From positions 186,001 to 250,000 of the forward strand of contig NW_026705398.1 of assembly GCF_029867415.1 (NCBI RefSeq): a stretch of 64,000 bases of DNA, read 5' to 3'. The translations under genes and the position numbers were made by a program. This DNA comes from Vicia villosa (taxonomy: Eukaryota > Streptophyta > Magnoliopsida > Fabales > Fabaceae). A model generated the notes under the pieces. That model did no database searches. It had not been told where the DNA came from and was given only the letters and a program-made list of their open reading frames with translations. Numbering within the stretch: the stretch's first letter is position 1; every line of letters starts with the position of its first letter. This document shows positions 1-12,989 of this stretch, piece after piece.

Positions 1-1740
1 TCCTTTATCGAGGACACATCCAGGGACAAGATCGTTTTTTTATCGTAGGCAACTCGAAGGGACTACGATCTTTTATCAAAGGGACGATGATGATTTTTAT
101 CGAAGGCAACGTTACGCTAAGGTATCCCTACGCTCAAGGGACTTGACTATTATTTTCCGAAAGGCAACGTAAGAGGGGAAACCCTAAAGGTGAGTGAGTG
201 CGAGTGTGTTAGATTCGAGTATTTATTTATCTTGAGTTAAGGTTAGCTAGCGATTGATTTTATCTTGCCATGCAATCCTAAATCGTACATTTAACAAGTA
301 CATCGCAGTTTATATGGTGCGGAAAGTAAATTGCGGAAAAGTAAAGACTACGCTATTACAAAAAGTAACCTTGCACCCTATACATTGATTTCTAAAATTT
401 TAAATATAAATAAAATATTTTAAACAAATAAATACACAATCATGCGACAATCATTGAGAATTTGAGATGAGAAGAGAATCGCGAGAATTTATAAAAAATC
501 AAATTTTAAAAAGATTAAATGAAAACCTAAATTAATTTAATTAGTAAACTAATTCCTAAATTAATCTAATTCTAAATTAAATACCTAATTAATTAATTTA
601 ACTTGGTTAAATAAATCAATTATTTATTTTAGTTAAAAAAACTCTAATAACTAAATTAATGGTCTAATTAATCCTAATGAATTACTTATTAAAATAATTA
701 TGTAAAAAAAATCTAAATCAATTAACCTAAGCATCTAATTATTTTATTTTTAGTTAGTGGTTAATTGGTTAGTGATTTAATTAAAGGGTTAATCAAGTTA
801 GTTAAAAAAATATATAAGCAAAAGAAGCACACAAAACAATAAAAACAAAGGGAATTGGAGCGCCTGATCCCCTGTGATGGTCCTCTGTGGGTCCATGGTA
901 GACAAGCACCTTCTGGAACGATTGATCAAACGTCATGAGATCTAATGGCCGACGAGTGAGGGTGTACGGTGAGTTCGCGTGCGTCGGATCTGTAAACCAA
1001 ACATAATAAAAACCATGAATCAAAATAATGCAAGGGATAGGGTTTGAACCCACACCCTTTGCCTATTAAAGATAATGGTCGCGCTGCCTGACCAATTGTG
1101 CTGGAATTTCCTGGTAATAGGGATCTGCAATCAATTAATTAAATATAAAAGTATGATAAATTCAAATAGTCAGACAACTCAGTCTGTGTGGGGCCCGGGT
1201 CGCTGCAATCAGTCAATCAAAAGATGGAGAGAAGTCAGACTTTTTGACTGGACAATTACAATGCGCCGCGTGTGATGATATGGTCCACTAATACTATTCA
1301 TCATCTTCTTCTTTTCAAACATGTTTTTAGGCAACAGTTTTGCCTATATTCAGCAACGGTTTTGCGCATCACATCCTGGAATTTAAAACCTGCAGAATCT
1401 CACAAATAAAAATCAAATGAACACTCCTCCCCCCCTAAATCGACCCCTACGATCACGATGGTGGTGTTCGTTTGGCTTAAAAGACCTTGTATCTATGACT
1501 TACGACGAGCACCTTCTCCATGCCCCAACCATGGCAATCCCTCATTCATGCGTTAAAACCTCAACAAAATGGTGCTAAACAATCCTAATCATGATCATAA
1601 ACACGTTAAAAGCAACAAATCACATTGAAATGCATTAGACAATAAAAAACGAAAAATCACACCTTTGAATGAATATGAGTGAAACATGCCATAGTATTTA
1701 CGTGGTATGGGACTCATGTTTCAGTCCATACTTACTCTAA
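1..1740. repeat. Ogre/Tat-like LTR remnant, copy 1
   Basis: The stretch shares blocks in the same order with 7,430-11,170 and with 54,420-54,660: a 'gagggactt(g)ac' block, the 'aaaggtgagtgagtg' block, a 'tttatcttgccatacaatcc'-type block, a 'gcggaaagta' block, then AT-rich sequence and a tRNA-like stretch on the minus strand. The matching copy at 7.4 kb carries the 'gagtcgccaccgactttt' motif and repeated 'gttgacttttaggtcaaa' motifs that I associate with legume Ogre LTRs. No coding region is visible. The left edge is cut by the window. The family name is an inference; the shared block order is seen directly. Confidence 0.5.
1030..1108 (-). other. tRNA-like sequence (SINE-type A and B boxes) inside the Ogre-like LTR
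   Basis: On the minus strand the stretch shows a D-arm/A-box-like segment 'caattggtcaggcagcgc' followed about 35 bases later by a T-arm/B-box 'gtgggttcaaaccct', the spacing of a tRNA or tRNA-derived SINE head. The anticodon stem is degenerate, so a working tRNA gene is unlikely. A comparable but not identical stretch occupies the equivalent place in the second LTR copy at 9.2 kb. Confidence 0.45.
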
Positions 1741-2600
1741 ACCAAGAGGTTATCAGTTGATCATTTATGGAGGAGATAAGTTAGTATACAAGGGTCTGTT
1801 GCAAAAAAGAGATAAACCTTGTGGAATATACTGGTAGTACAAATGTCAGACACAATGTTATAACACCGTATTTATGGTGTGAGTATTTAATGTAAAGGAG
1901 CATTTTTGCAATAGTGAGTGTGTTCAGTAAGATAGTTGAACAGAGGGTGAGGCTCTTGAAGATATGAAGATGCGTCTTATATTTTCTATTCATCATTTCA
2001 AGTTTATTCCTCGAAGAAGCTCAGTCTATCTTAGATAGGGGGAGTGACTTCTTATGTCAAGAAAAGTATCTTGGTCAAGAATACTTTTACATCATGAAGA
2101 AAATGTGACATTATAGTCAGTTATTTGTGAATGGTTGAATCTAACCATGTGCAACTGGAATCCACAATTCTTCCTCTACGCTAATGAGGTAGTTGTATGT
2201 TTAACAGTCTCAAGGTGTTCAGAACAACAGAAGTCTATGTCTATGACTAGTAAGTCAGAAGAGTAAGTGGGGAGTCTATTACTTTTTCCAAAAGATGCTC
2301 TGTCTTAATCTTTTGCAGAATCTTGAGCTATGTGCTTAAAGGAAAGAAAAGTGACAATGTCTGACAGGATGTCATGACATGTTTAAAGACATTGAATCGT
2401 CTAAGTCAAACAAGGAAATTTGTCTTGAAGTTTATCTACACATCAGTGATCGGTGTAAAGTACAAACAATGACTTGGTCTAATGGATTAGCTAACATTAA
2501 ATGCAAATTCTTTTTTGAGACAACCTCTTGCCTTTGTGAGAAAGTTTCCTTTGTGAATGACGATATATTTGTAATTCTAGAAATGGTAGAATTTTAAAAT
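1741..2600 (+). repeat. copia (SIRE/Maximus-like) internal fragment
   Basis: This matches 49,640-50,360, which lies inside the copia element of the 37-52 kb nest, over several hundred bases: the 'ggagataagtt' block, 'gtagtacaaatgtcagacac', 'ttgaacagagggtg', 'gatagggggagt' and 'gtttaaagacattgaatc'. It is a detached piece of the 3' internal region of that family. The ORFs it contains are short and unlike any protein I know. Confidence 0.6.
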
Positions 2601-3196
2601 TTACCAAAAAAAATCTTTTTTATACAGTTTAGTTGAATACTACCCATTTAGTGATTTATATGGGTTATAAGCTCATCCTATAAAAGCTTATATTTGAGAG
2701 TTTTGTGATTAGTCCTAGGTTTGATGGAAGTTTAGTCAGTGTTAAAATCTTCATAAGTTCTTAGTTATCCCGATTAAAACCAAGATAGGTTGAAGGTTAG
2801 CCTGGTATTAAAAGCTTCACAGGTTCGAGATCAGCCCTGCTAAAACCAGATTATTGAGCTCGGATTTTATGGAACTTGAAGACTAACCGCTCAAAGGTCC
2901 GTGTTCATGGATAGAACACCAATCGCTTTAATGCACAACTGGAAAGGAATATTGGTCATCTCACTCTCAATAATATATTGAAGAAAAGAAGCAAATACCC
3001 ACATCCATCATCTTGTATTATTTGGTTGAAGTTCAACCATCATTTTCTTGTATAAGGGGGTTCGTGAATCTTTCATACTAAAAATTCTCACCTATTATTT
3101 GAAACTCTCAAGATCAATTCTTGGGGAGAGGAGTTAATCCTTTTGATTTGAACGGGCCTCTATAATTCAAGGTGCTTTTCTTCTTCCCTTAAACAA
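2601..3196. repeat. unassigned repetitive stretch with a degenerate ~67-bp duplication
   Basis: No gene is seen. Between about 2,728 and 2,855 two imperfect units each run from a 'gttag(t)c' start to a 'taaaacca' end, about 67 bases apart. The following 300 bases (to 3,180) have the look of an LTR or its flank ('cttgtataagggggttcgtg') but no partner copy is in the window. Confidence 0.3.
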
Positions 3197-3355
3197 TTAT
3201 AAATTCCTAAACATATATGTCATATAAAAAAAAAAACAAACATTTTAATCAAATCCTAAATTACAAACTCCTAAACATATCATATAAAAAAATCAAACAT
3301 TTTTATCAAATCCTAAATTATAAACTCCTAAACATATATATCATATAAAAAAAAT
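3197..3355. repeat. short tandem repeat, about 2.5 units of ~60 bp
   Basis: Units begin 'aaactcctaaacatat' and contain 'catataaaaaa', 'caaacatttt' and 'atcaaatcctaaatta'. The first unit starts 'aaattcctaaacatat' near 3,209, later ones near 3,266 and 3,324. AT-rich, non-coding. Confidence 0.7.
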
Positions 3356-3689
3356 ATTTATATCTAATATAATATTTTTATCATATATATAAAATTTATA
3401 AAAAAACAAAAATACCTCTTCTTCTCCTTCAACCTTCTTCCTTCTTCAATATTCTTCTCCATCAACCCTCTTCTTCTTCTTTAACTCTCCTCCAAATCTT
3501 AAAAAAAAAGAAAAAAAAAATCAAACACAAATTAACAAACAGAAATATGCATTGACGTAATTATAAAATGAAATAATCAAACAAATTTGTAAATAAACTA
3601 CCTTTTAATACAAAAATGGAAGAAATTTGGGGTAAAAATTTGAAATGATAAGAGATGAAATGGGTATGGATTCTGTTTGTAGAAGTGGA

Positions 3690-4283
3690 GAAAAGGTGAG
3701 AAAGGGTATCGATAACGCGTCTGGGAAGGGAAAAGAAAAGGTGTGCCTTTATAAGCCAATCAGCGACATGAATTTCACGTCCCAACCTTGCCACGTGTAA
3801 TTCACGTCGCAACGTCCCCAACGGTATTAAACAATATTCTCTCACTGCAATAATGACTGCACAAGTCAGCCTTAATTGTTTGGCGTGTCTTTATTAGCCT
3901 ATCAACAACGTGAATTTCACGTCGCAACACTGCCACGTGTAATTCACATCGCAACCTCCCCAATGGTAATAAACAATATTCTCTCACTACAATAAAGGCT
4001 GAATTCCACGTCATTGCTGAAATTTTGAAAAAATTTCAATTTGTCCCCAAGTGAATGTCCCCGCCTATTTAATTTTTTATATTAATTTTATAGTTGCGAC
4101 GTGCTTCCCACGTTACAACTATTTAAAAAAAAAAAACCCAACACACACAATATTTACGTTATGTTTGATATTTTAATATTACAATTTTCAGTGACGTATT
4201 TATCACGTCACAACAGCCCTTTTTTACCCACGTGATAATCATGTCACTACTTCACATGGCTAGATAACACATTTCTTGTAGCG
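3690..4283. mobile_element. end fragment of a CACTA (En/Spm-type) DNA transposon
   Basis: The right edge at 4,283 reads 'atttcttgtagcg', one base away from the usual inverted CACTA terminus (minus strand CACTACAAGAAAT-like). The interior carries repeated near-palindromes of the form 'acgtgaatttcacgt' near 3,764, 3,792, 3,907, 3,935 and degenerate ones near 4,095, 4,191 and 4,238. A ~140-bp block (3,761-3,849) is repeated at 3,904-3,990. Similar 'gacgtga...tcacgt' motifs occur in the intron of the CACTA transposase remnant at 13.93-14.0 kb, which supports the assignment. The two short ORFs here are duplicates of each other caused by the repeat and are not genes. Confidence 0.6.
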
Positions 4284-4827
4284 ATATCCGAGCTTTTAAT
4301 AATCAATTCAGTCTAGATGGTTTTTTCGATCTAAACTTAAAACTTCCGCTTGTCAAAATTTTATCTTTTCAAAAATAGTTTTTACCTTGGAGATCTATTC
4401 AACCTCTTTTATATAAGTTGTCGTCGTCTAACAAAAATTTCTAAATTTTTTATTAAAGAGTTTAAACATCTCTTTCAATAAAATCTAATCCATTTATAAT
4501 TTTAAAAAATAATTTATAAACTAAACAACTTTTTAGTTTTTATCACAATATCAAAACAATAAAACAATTAATATTTGTGTTAATTACTGGAACTGGCCAT
4601 TACTCTAATTATGGAAAATCACTATAATTCATTGAATGATAAATAAAATTACATAAGCTTAGAACTTTACAAGTGAATAATATTTCTGGTACTAAATTAG
4701 CCTAAGGATTGATCCTATAAAAAATTGACCAACCCAAACCCGAATCGATGATCCGGAATTAGCCTTTTGGATAAACAAAAACTATCCACAACCAACCCAA
4801 CCCGACCCTATACCTATCCTTAAATTC
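4284..4827. other. AT-rich intergenic stretch, 3' flank of the first ERF gene
   Basis: No gene, RNA or recognisable repeat is seen. It lies downstream of the minus-strand ERF gene, so it probably holds its 3' untranslated region and polyadenylation signals; the exact end cannot be placed by eye. Confidence 0.5.
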
Positions 4828-5478
4828 TTAATAATTCCATAAAAAAGTATCGTTAATTATTAATCCATCCAAATTCTCTTCTCCATAATCATAATTAGGA
4901 AACTCCGGGATATAAAAATCTCCTCCAAAATCATCAAAACTCGGAAAATTTGAGTAATCAGGTTCGACATTACTCGACCCGTTTACCGCAAACAAATCCG
5001 AAAACAACCCGTTTTGCTTCGAATCACACTCCGTCTGAAATGTCGAATCCGAAACAGCCGGAGACTGCGATTCTGATTCCATAGGAATCAACAATGCAGC
5101 TCCCTCCGATGAAGAAGACTCCACCTCCACCGTGTTATTTTCGGGTTGACCCGGATCCGAATCATGAACATACGAATTCGCAAAACGGGCTGCTGCGGCC
5201 TGAATCTGAGAAGGAGTCATAGACCTTCCTCCAGGAATCTCCGGAATATTACCCGGAAAATTAAACCTAGCACCACTGCCACGTAAGCAAAACATAGCCG
5301 CGTCGAATGCACGCGCCGCCTTCTCAGCAGAGTCATAAGAGCCCAACCATATTCTCTGACGGCTGTTAGGTAGTCTGATTTCCGACACATATTTCCCCCA
5401 TTTCCTCTTCCTCACTCCTCGGTAAATCGAATCACTTCGTTCCGCCGCAGGTTGTTGTTCCACGTTGGTCTTCACCAT
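4828..5478 (-). CDS. ERF017-like: AP2/ERF transcription factor, DREB A-5 group (ERF017/ORA47-like), copy 1
   Basis: This intronless gene encodes 216 residues. One AP2 DNA-binding domain spans about residues 19-75: it starts [17 protein letters not shown], continues through [20 protein letters not shown] and ends near FNFP. Val at the DREB-diagnostic position and Leu where most DREBs have Glu ('VSEIRLP') place it in the A-5 subgroup. A conserved '[11 protein letters not shown]' motif follows, then an acidic, aromatic-rich C-terminus ending FLWNY, the usual end of ERF017/ERF018-type proteins and probably an activation region. The protein should act in the nucleus on DRE/GCC-type elements. The ATG at 5,478 (context aaccATGGt) is first in frame and gives the MVKTN start shared with the two other copies. 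It is inverted relative to those copies and clearly more diverged. Stress or jasmonate regulation is known for relatives; here it is only inferred. Confidence 0.93.
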   Translation of the reverse strand: MVKTNVEQQPAAERSDSIYRGVRKRKWGKYVSEIRLPNSRQRIWLGSYDSAEKAARAFDAAMFCLRGSGARFNFPGNIPEIPGGRSMTPSQIQAAAARFANSYVHDSDPGQPENNTVEVESSSSEGAALLIPMESESQSPAVSDSTFQTECDSKQNGLFSDLFAVNGSSNVEPDYSNFPSFDDFGGDFYIPEFPNYDYGEENLDGLIINDTFLWNY

Positions 5479-5770
5479 GGTTATTACAGTAGACTAGTAC
5501 GATGATGTTTTTTGTTGTGTCGTTTGTTGTTGGAACCGAAACACAAAACTCAGAAAATGTTTTTTTAAAAGAAGAATCAAATCTCTGTCGTTTGTTGTTT
5601 GGCTGCGTTTGAGAGTGAAACAATTTATATATAATTCAAGCACGAAGAAACGAGTGAAAGAAGTTTGACTAACTGTTAAAAGAGTCAACACTCCTAAGTT
5701 CTAAGACGTGTATTTTGATTTCTGAGATAATAATAAAATTTGATCCATTGGATCGTTACACGTGTACGAT
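5479..5770 (-). promoter_or_regulatory. promoter region of ERF copy 1
   Basis: On the minus strand a TATA box (TATATATAA) lies at about 5,625-5,633, roughly 150 bases before the ATG. W-box cores (TTGAC) occur around 5,663 and 5,686, an ACGTG core at 5,706, and a perfect G-box CACGTG at 5,759-5,764. Such sites bind WRKY and bHLH/bZIP factors and fit a stress-inducible ERF gene; activity is inferred. Confidence 0.55.
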
Positions 5771-6787
5771 CACGATGAATTTATGATTCTCCCCAAACTC
5801 ATACGCGTTGTGAAGTGTCTCTAGACAACAAAGTTGAACCATGTGATCTTAATGAAAGATGCATGTGAATTAAAAATGGGTGATGAAAACAATGTGCATT
5901 TTTTTTCTAGAGTTTTAAATTCAATGTGGGATTTTCGTTTTTGGTTTGGAACAATGTATGGTAATTGGTAATTAATGTGATAATTATTTCCAACGGTGGA
6001 ACCGGTTTTTACTGCCAGTGGTTTTAATTTTCATTCCTTTGGTGTTAAGGACTTCATATTCCCAATACATTAATTGTTTGTGCAATTTATTTTCTAGATG
6101 ACCATGAAAAAGTAATTATCCATTATCTTTGGTTTTAAATATTAGTCTTCTTGACTAAGTTATAAAAATGAAATAAAGTAGTAGAAATAACTTAGCAATA
6201 AAGTATACAACTTTGTTTTTATTATAAATTGTTTTAATATTTTTATATAAAAAATGTAATTTTATTAGATGAAAAAGGAATTTAAAAACGATTTTACAAA
6301 ATTGTTTTTTAATTAATGATATTAAAAAACTAAATTTAAAAATTGAAATAAGATTATTAATGATTTATTAATATTGTAAAATAATTAATAATTTATTATT
6401 TTTTCAAAATAACTCATAATAAAAAATGGAGGACGAATGTTAATTTTTGGAATTTATATTTAAAAATAATTATTTTAAATTTCTCTTAAAATTTTATTAT
6501 TAATCATAGAAATATAAGTAAATTGAAAAATTTAATCGAAAAATTTAAAAGAATTCAACACAAAGAGTATAAAAAATCTAGAGAATCCTATATATAAATG
6601 GGAGGTTACAATTTCAAATATAAACAAAAAGTTAAAAATATTCTATTCAAATTTAAATAAATACATTAAATATTTTAGTTTAGCTTAAGACAAAAGTGGG
6701 TGCGGCGAAATTTCATATATCTCTTATAGACACGTAAGTCAAAGGTTCACCAAACATACGTCCAAACAAAAGCTATAAAAAATGTTA
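5771..6787. other. AT-rich intergenic DNA
   Basis: No coding, RNA or clear repeat structure was recognised. It holds the distal upstream region of ERF copy 1, then very AT-rich DNA with homopolymer runs. Confidence 0.5.
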
Positions 6788-7350
6788 AGAGTATGTTTGG
6801 ATTATGTAATTTAAAATTTTAAAGGAATTTAAAATTTAAAACAATTCAAATGATTCAATTGAAATTCATTTATTTTTAAATTATTTTGTTTGGATAGAGT
6901 ATTAAGATAACTCATTGTTAGATTTTTGGGGTCATTTTTTATAAAATTTAAATTTTTTGGACCAAATTAAAAAATTGAAAAGTAGGGATCAATTTACAAT
7001 TTTTAAAAGTTTGAAGAACCAAATTGTAAAGATTAAAAATTATTAAGGACCAATTTATAATTTTTTAGGTCAATTTTATAATTTCAAAAAATATGAGGAC
7101 TAATTTACAAAATTTGAAGAAATAATAGTAACAAATACATTCTATGGAGTATGAGAGGAATTTCAAATTCTTTGATTTTTGCTGTCATTTTAAAATGATT
7201 AAATTTAATTTAGATAAAATACTCCATAAATTTCCATCATTTTAACAATTCTTCATTTTTATATCCAAACAATAAATTTTGTGCAAATCATTTTAAATTC
7301 CCTCAAAATATTACATTACTTTATTAAAATGCTACATCCAAACACACTCT
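6788..7350. mobile_element. MITE-like element with 'GTTTGGAT' terminal inverted repeats
   Basis: The left end reads agagtatgtttggat and the right end atccaaacacactct, which form inverted repeats of about 15 bases with two mismatches. The 563-bp body is AT-rich and has several related 'ggaccaatttataattt'-type phrases and no ORF. No clear target-site duplication was found, so the superfamily is left open. Confidence 0.55.
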
Positions 7351-7429
7351 AAAAGTATTTTAAGACATGATAATAGAATATCTTAGGCAAATACAAATGG
7401 CAATAGTGTAATACAGTGGGAGAACTGAC

Positions 7430-10400
7430 TTTTAATAATGTTGCGGATAGTAAGAGTCGCCACCGACTTTTATTTTATCCAATTGGAAAGACAAAAAGAA
7501 CAGGAAAAACCTTTGAAATATTTTGAGTTCGGGGGGTAGGTTATACAAAGGGAAGGTGTACGCACCCTTTGTATCCATGGTTATCCATGGGCTCTTAATT
7601 GCTTAGCTCATTTTGTTTGAATTGTTTGAAAGAGTGTCGTGTGTGAATTGAAAAGATTTGAATAAGGAATTTAGCTTGTAAATAAGCGTAGCCTTTTAGA
7701 ATTGATTTGAAAAAAAGGTGTGAAAAGTAATTTTAGTTTGAATAATGAGTAAGCAGTTAAAAGCACCTACCCTAAGTTTAATATCTTTATGTTCTTTAAG
7801 ATTTTCGTTTGAAAGGGGCCATCCATACCATAAGAAGGGTAGGTAGTCTTTTCATTGGATTTGAAAAGGGTCATCAAGAATTATCATTCGCCATAAGGCT
7901 ATCCATACCATAAAGAGAGTAGGAAGTCTCAGGGAAGGATATAATAGTCATTTAGGCAACCAATGAGGATACCTTAGCATTCGAAAGGGACGATCATCAT
8001 CTTATCATAGGCAACCTCGAGGGATAAGATCATATACATTTGTAGGCAACATCGAAGAGACTTATGATCTTTGATGATGATAATGAACTGAGGGCAACAT
8101 TTGCTAAGGCATCCTCGTATCTGAGGGACTTGACTATTTTTTAATCGAAAGGCGGCAATAAGAGGGACTACCTTAAAGGTGCGTGGGTGCATCAATCACT
8201 TGATTTAATTCAGTTATTTTATCTTGTAATTAGTGATTTATGTTCAATTGGCATTCTTGTCACTCCCTATATTACTAACCACGCAGTAAAAGAGAGGCAA
8301 AAATATGAATGCAGAAAGTAAGGTCCTACGCTATTACAAGGCTTCGGGTGGGGGATTACATAGCCAAAAACCCGTGGACAAAAAAATAAAAAGGCGGAAA
8401 ATAAAGGCAGAAAATAAACCTAAACTATTACAAAAAAACCTTGCAAGCCTATACACATTTTCTAGAATTAAATGGCAGAAAATAAATAACTAAATTAAAG
8501 GCATGCGACATACACTAGAAATAGAGATGAGGAGAGAATCGCGTTGAAAGAAAAATAGGGTTAGAGGTTTTTTATGATGATAAATCTTTAATGGTTAACC
8601 TGAAAACCTAAGGGTAAGAACCTAAGGGTAAAAATCTAAGGGTAAAAACCTAAGGCTAAGTTAATGGACAATATCTACCTAACCTATGTTTTTAGGGTTA
8701 TCTATGGTTTGTGAAGTTTTAAAGCTAAATATGATTAAAACCTAAAATAAAAACCAAAACCCTAATAAAATCAAAAAGTCAATTCTAAATAGTTTACTTA
8801 GTTACAAGCCTAAAATTAATTGTTAAATTAACCTAAATTAAAACTTAATTAGAATAAATAAAACCCTAATTTATTTAAACCTAAAATCAATTTACTTATT
8901 CTAAATTACTAATCAAAACCTAATTTACTAATTTAAAAAAAGTTAACACACAAAAAAGGTTTATGTAAGAAGAGAAAAATAAAATAAAAAGAAAAGCAAT
9001 GAAAAAGCACTAAAAATAAAAAGAATTAAAAGAAAACCAGGCGTTGGATTCAGTGGAGCTGGCCCTTGAATGTCCATGGTAGGCTTTCAGCTTGGTGGAT
9101 GTTGGATCTGTTCTTGATGGAATCCAAAGGCCTTGATGTGAAGGCGCACCATAAGCCTCTCCAAGTAGTGCGCATGGGATCTGAAAACTGAATAATTCAT
9201 GAAAAAATATGTGGGGAGTGAGGGATCGAACTCATGCCCCTAGGCTCACCTGATGTTCTTACCAACTCAACCAAATAAAGCTTTTGTTTAATACACGCTT
9301 CAAAATAATAAAATATGAAAATAACATGGTTAATTGGAAAAACGCGTGCGCAAAATTTGAATGGATGAATGACATGTGACACGCAATCGTCTTCCTCGTG
9401 GAGACCTGCAACTATTCATCAGATTTGCAACATATTAGCTGCGACTTTGTTCGTAGCCAATTCACCTGCCATTCGAAATAAAATCATATATACGTGCATA
9501 AAAATTAAAATCAACACCATATTCAAACTCGTCTTGGCCATACGAATCTAATGGTACCTGCATTAAGCCTTAATTCGTACTAAATCAGAGAGCCCTATTT
9601 CAAAGTTCACGAACCCTGACATGGTGAATGGTCGCATACGCAAGAAATAATTGAATTAAACATCCAGAAACAATCTAAACATCATAACAAACATGTATAT
9701 GCAGTCGAAACATGATAGGAATGCGTAAATCATTGTAACCGAAATAAAAAAAACTTAAGTGTGAACTGTGATGTATAAGTCTTTATTCTTGGCTTGTTGA
9801 TTGAGTGTGATGATTGGTATAGCTCCAGAATCGTCCAAGGAATGTGTATCAATCCTCAGAATGCCTTGAACCCACTCCAATCTTGAATTCAATCTTTCAC
9901 TTTTCTTGAACTTTTAAGAGCTTCACTATGGATTTTGGCTGCAGAAAATTTGTCCTCCTTTGCAATGTGAATAGCTTCTCTACTTATAGTAGAATGATTT
10001 AGGTCAACAAAATCTGATAGAATCTCTTTGAATTAATCATTGAGAAATTGTTTGGAAATCGATTTTAAATGTTTCTAAAATTATCCAATTTCAATCATTT
10101 CTCACCAATCTTCTCTTGCATCAATTTTATATCAAATATTGAGTAATATGCTGATTGATTTTGATTGGAGCTATCCTTAAAATCAAATCTTTGATTTTCC
10201 CATAATTATTTGTTTTATATCACCTTTAATTGAATAAAAAATTAATATAAAATCAAATAATTATGTAAAAAAACGTGGCCTTGAGATATGATATCATGGA
10301 TTGCTTGAGGAATAAGCTTGGACCATAAAATATTGGTCTTCTTTACAAAAAAGATCCATTTTAACCCTTATTTTCTTCATGCACCTCACTAAAAAATGAC

Positions 10401-11170
10401 CAACTTTGGCAAGGCATATCTCCCTCAATTTTCATGATATGGAAGTGATCTAGGACTTTTTGGAAAGCCCAAGATGTCCTCTATAAGCCATTTTAGAATA
10501 TTTTTTGAATTTTAGGATTTTATCTTGAAGATATGGGCTTTGATAAAAAAACTGTTTTTGGTGTACTTTCAAAAAGGACCTGTAATATTTTGGCCATATC
10601 TTCCAATTGAAGCATTTTTTTGCCTTGGCTTTAGAGAGACAAAGTTGTAGAGAACTCAATTTCCTTCAAAATAGGCTTTGGTTGGGAAATTTATGATGTT
10701 CCATGTGAAAGGTATGACTAGTCAAAGTTTAGTTGACTTTTAGGTCAAAAACCCTAATTTAGAAACTTTGAGTTTTGTTGATTTATGAACTTTTCTTGAT
10801 GAATCATGATCAAACCTTGATCAAATTATGAATGTTACTTCAAAATAAGGATATTAACCAAAAATCAGGAATTTTGACTATATTTTGACCACAGTTGACT
10901 TTTAGGTCAAACTAGTCGACTATTGACTATTTGAGCAATTAATTGAGCAATCTTGGGAACTGAAGCTTGAATTTTGTCATAGAGATCGTTTGAAACATAA
11001 GGAGTCATATGAAGTCCATTGGAGACCTTGATTTATCCTTTTTCACCAAGAAATTCAAAACCCTAGTTCAAGAGCCTTTGATTAGGAGAGTGTGTACTCA
11101 GTTGAGTCTTGAGCTTTTGATACTTGGATGAGTCTTGCATGAAAATATGGTGGGAAAATTTTTGTGTATG
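7430..11170. repeat. Ogre/Tat-like LTR remnant, copy 2
   Basis: Starts near 'gcggatagtaagagtcgcc' with the 'gagtcgccaccgactttt' motif at about 7,452, then 'gaaggtgtacgcaccctttg'. It continues with the blocks shared with 1-1,740, and ends with a region rich in 'gttgacttttaggtcaaa' motifs (10,730-10,920). The length of several kilobases fits the very long LTRs of Ogre elements. Neither terminus nor a target duplication could be fixed by eye. A short 17-base repeat ('aacctaagggtaa') lies at 8,603-8,655. Confidence 0.5.
9206..9285 (-). other. tRNA-like sequence inside Ogre-like LTR copy 2
   Basis: Minus strand: an A-box-like 'ggttgagttggtaagaaca' and, about 30 bases on, a B-box-like 'atgagttcgatccctca' that can form a T-arm. 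It sits at the same relative position as the stretch at 1,030-1,108 but resembles a different tRNA. The acceptor and anticodon stems are poor, so this is a relic rather than a working tRNA gene. Confidence 0.45.
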
Positions 11171-12161
<991 letters not shown>

Positions 12162-12419
12162 GTTTAAAAAGAGAGTATATATATTTATAGTTAAGAATAA
12201 AATAGTGTGAAGTAGTATTTTTTAAACAATACTTTAAAAGAAGAAGGTTATTATAATTTATTAAAAAATAATACAGTATTTTAATTAAAAAATGTTTATG
12301 CTAGTGTCAAGTATTATTTGTTTAAAAAGAAGGATATAGGAGTATAGTGTGAGAAGTAGTATTTTGTTTAAAAGATATTTATTATATGTTTTTATGGTTA
12401 TATATGTTTATTTTATATG

Positions 12420-12534
<115 letters not shown>

Positions 12535-12544
12535 AGGGATATAT

Positions 12545-12889
<345 letters not shown>

Positions 12890-12989
12890 TGTGAAGTATT
12901 ATGTTGTTTAAAAAAAGTATATAGTAGTATAGTGTGAAATAGTATTTTGTTTAAAAAATATTTATTATATGTTTATATGGTTATATATG

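Noticed and set aside
3561..4014. Two minus-strand ORFs with similar 'REYCL.PLG.LR.ELHVA' protein starts
   Set aside because: They fall in a duplicated block of a CACTA end and are similar only because the DNA is repeated.
8603..8655. Telomere-like short repeats ('cctaagggtaa')
   Set aside because: Not the plant telomere unit and only about four degenerate copies within an LTR remnant.
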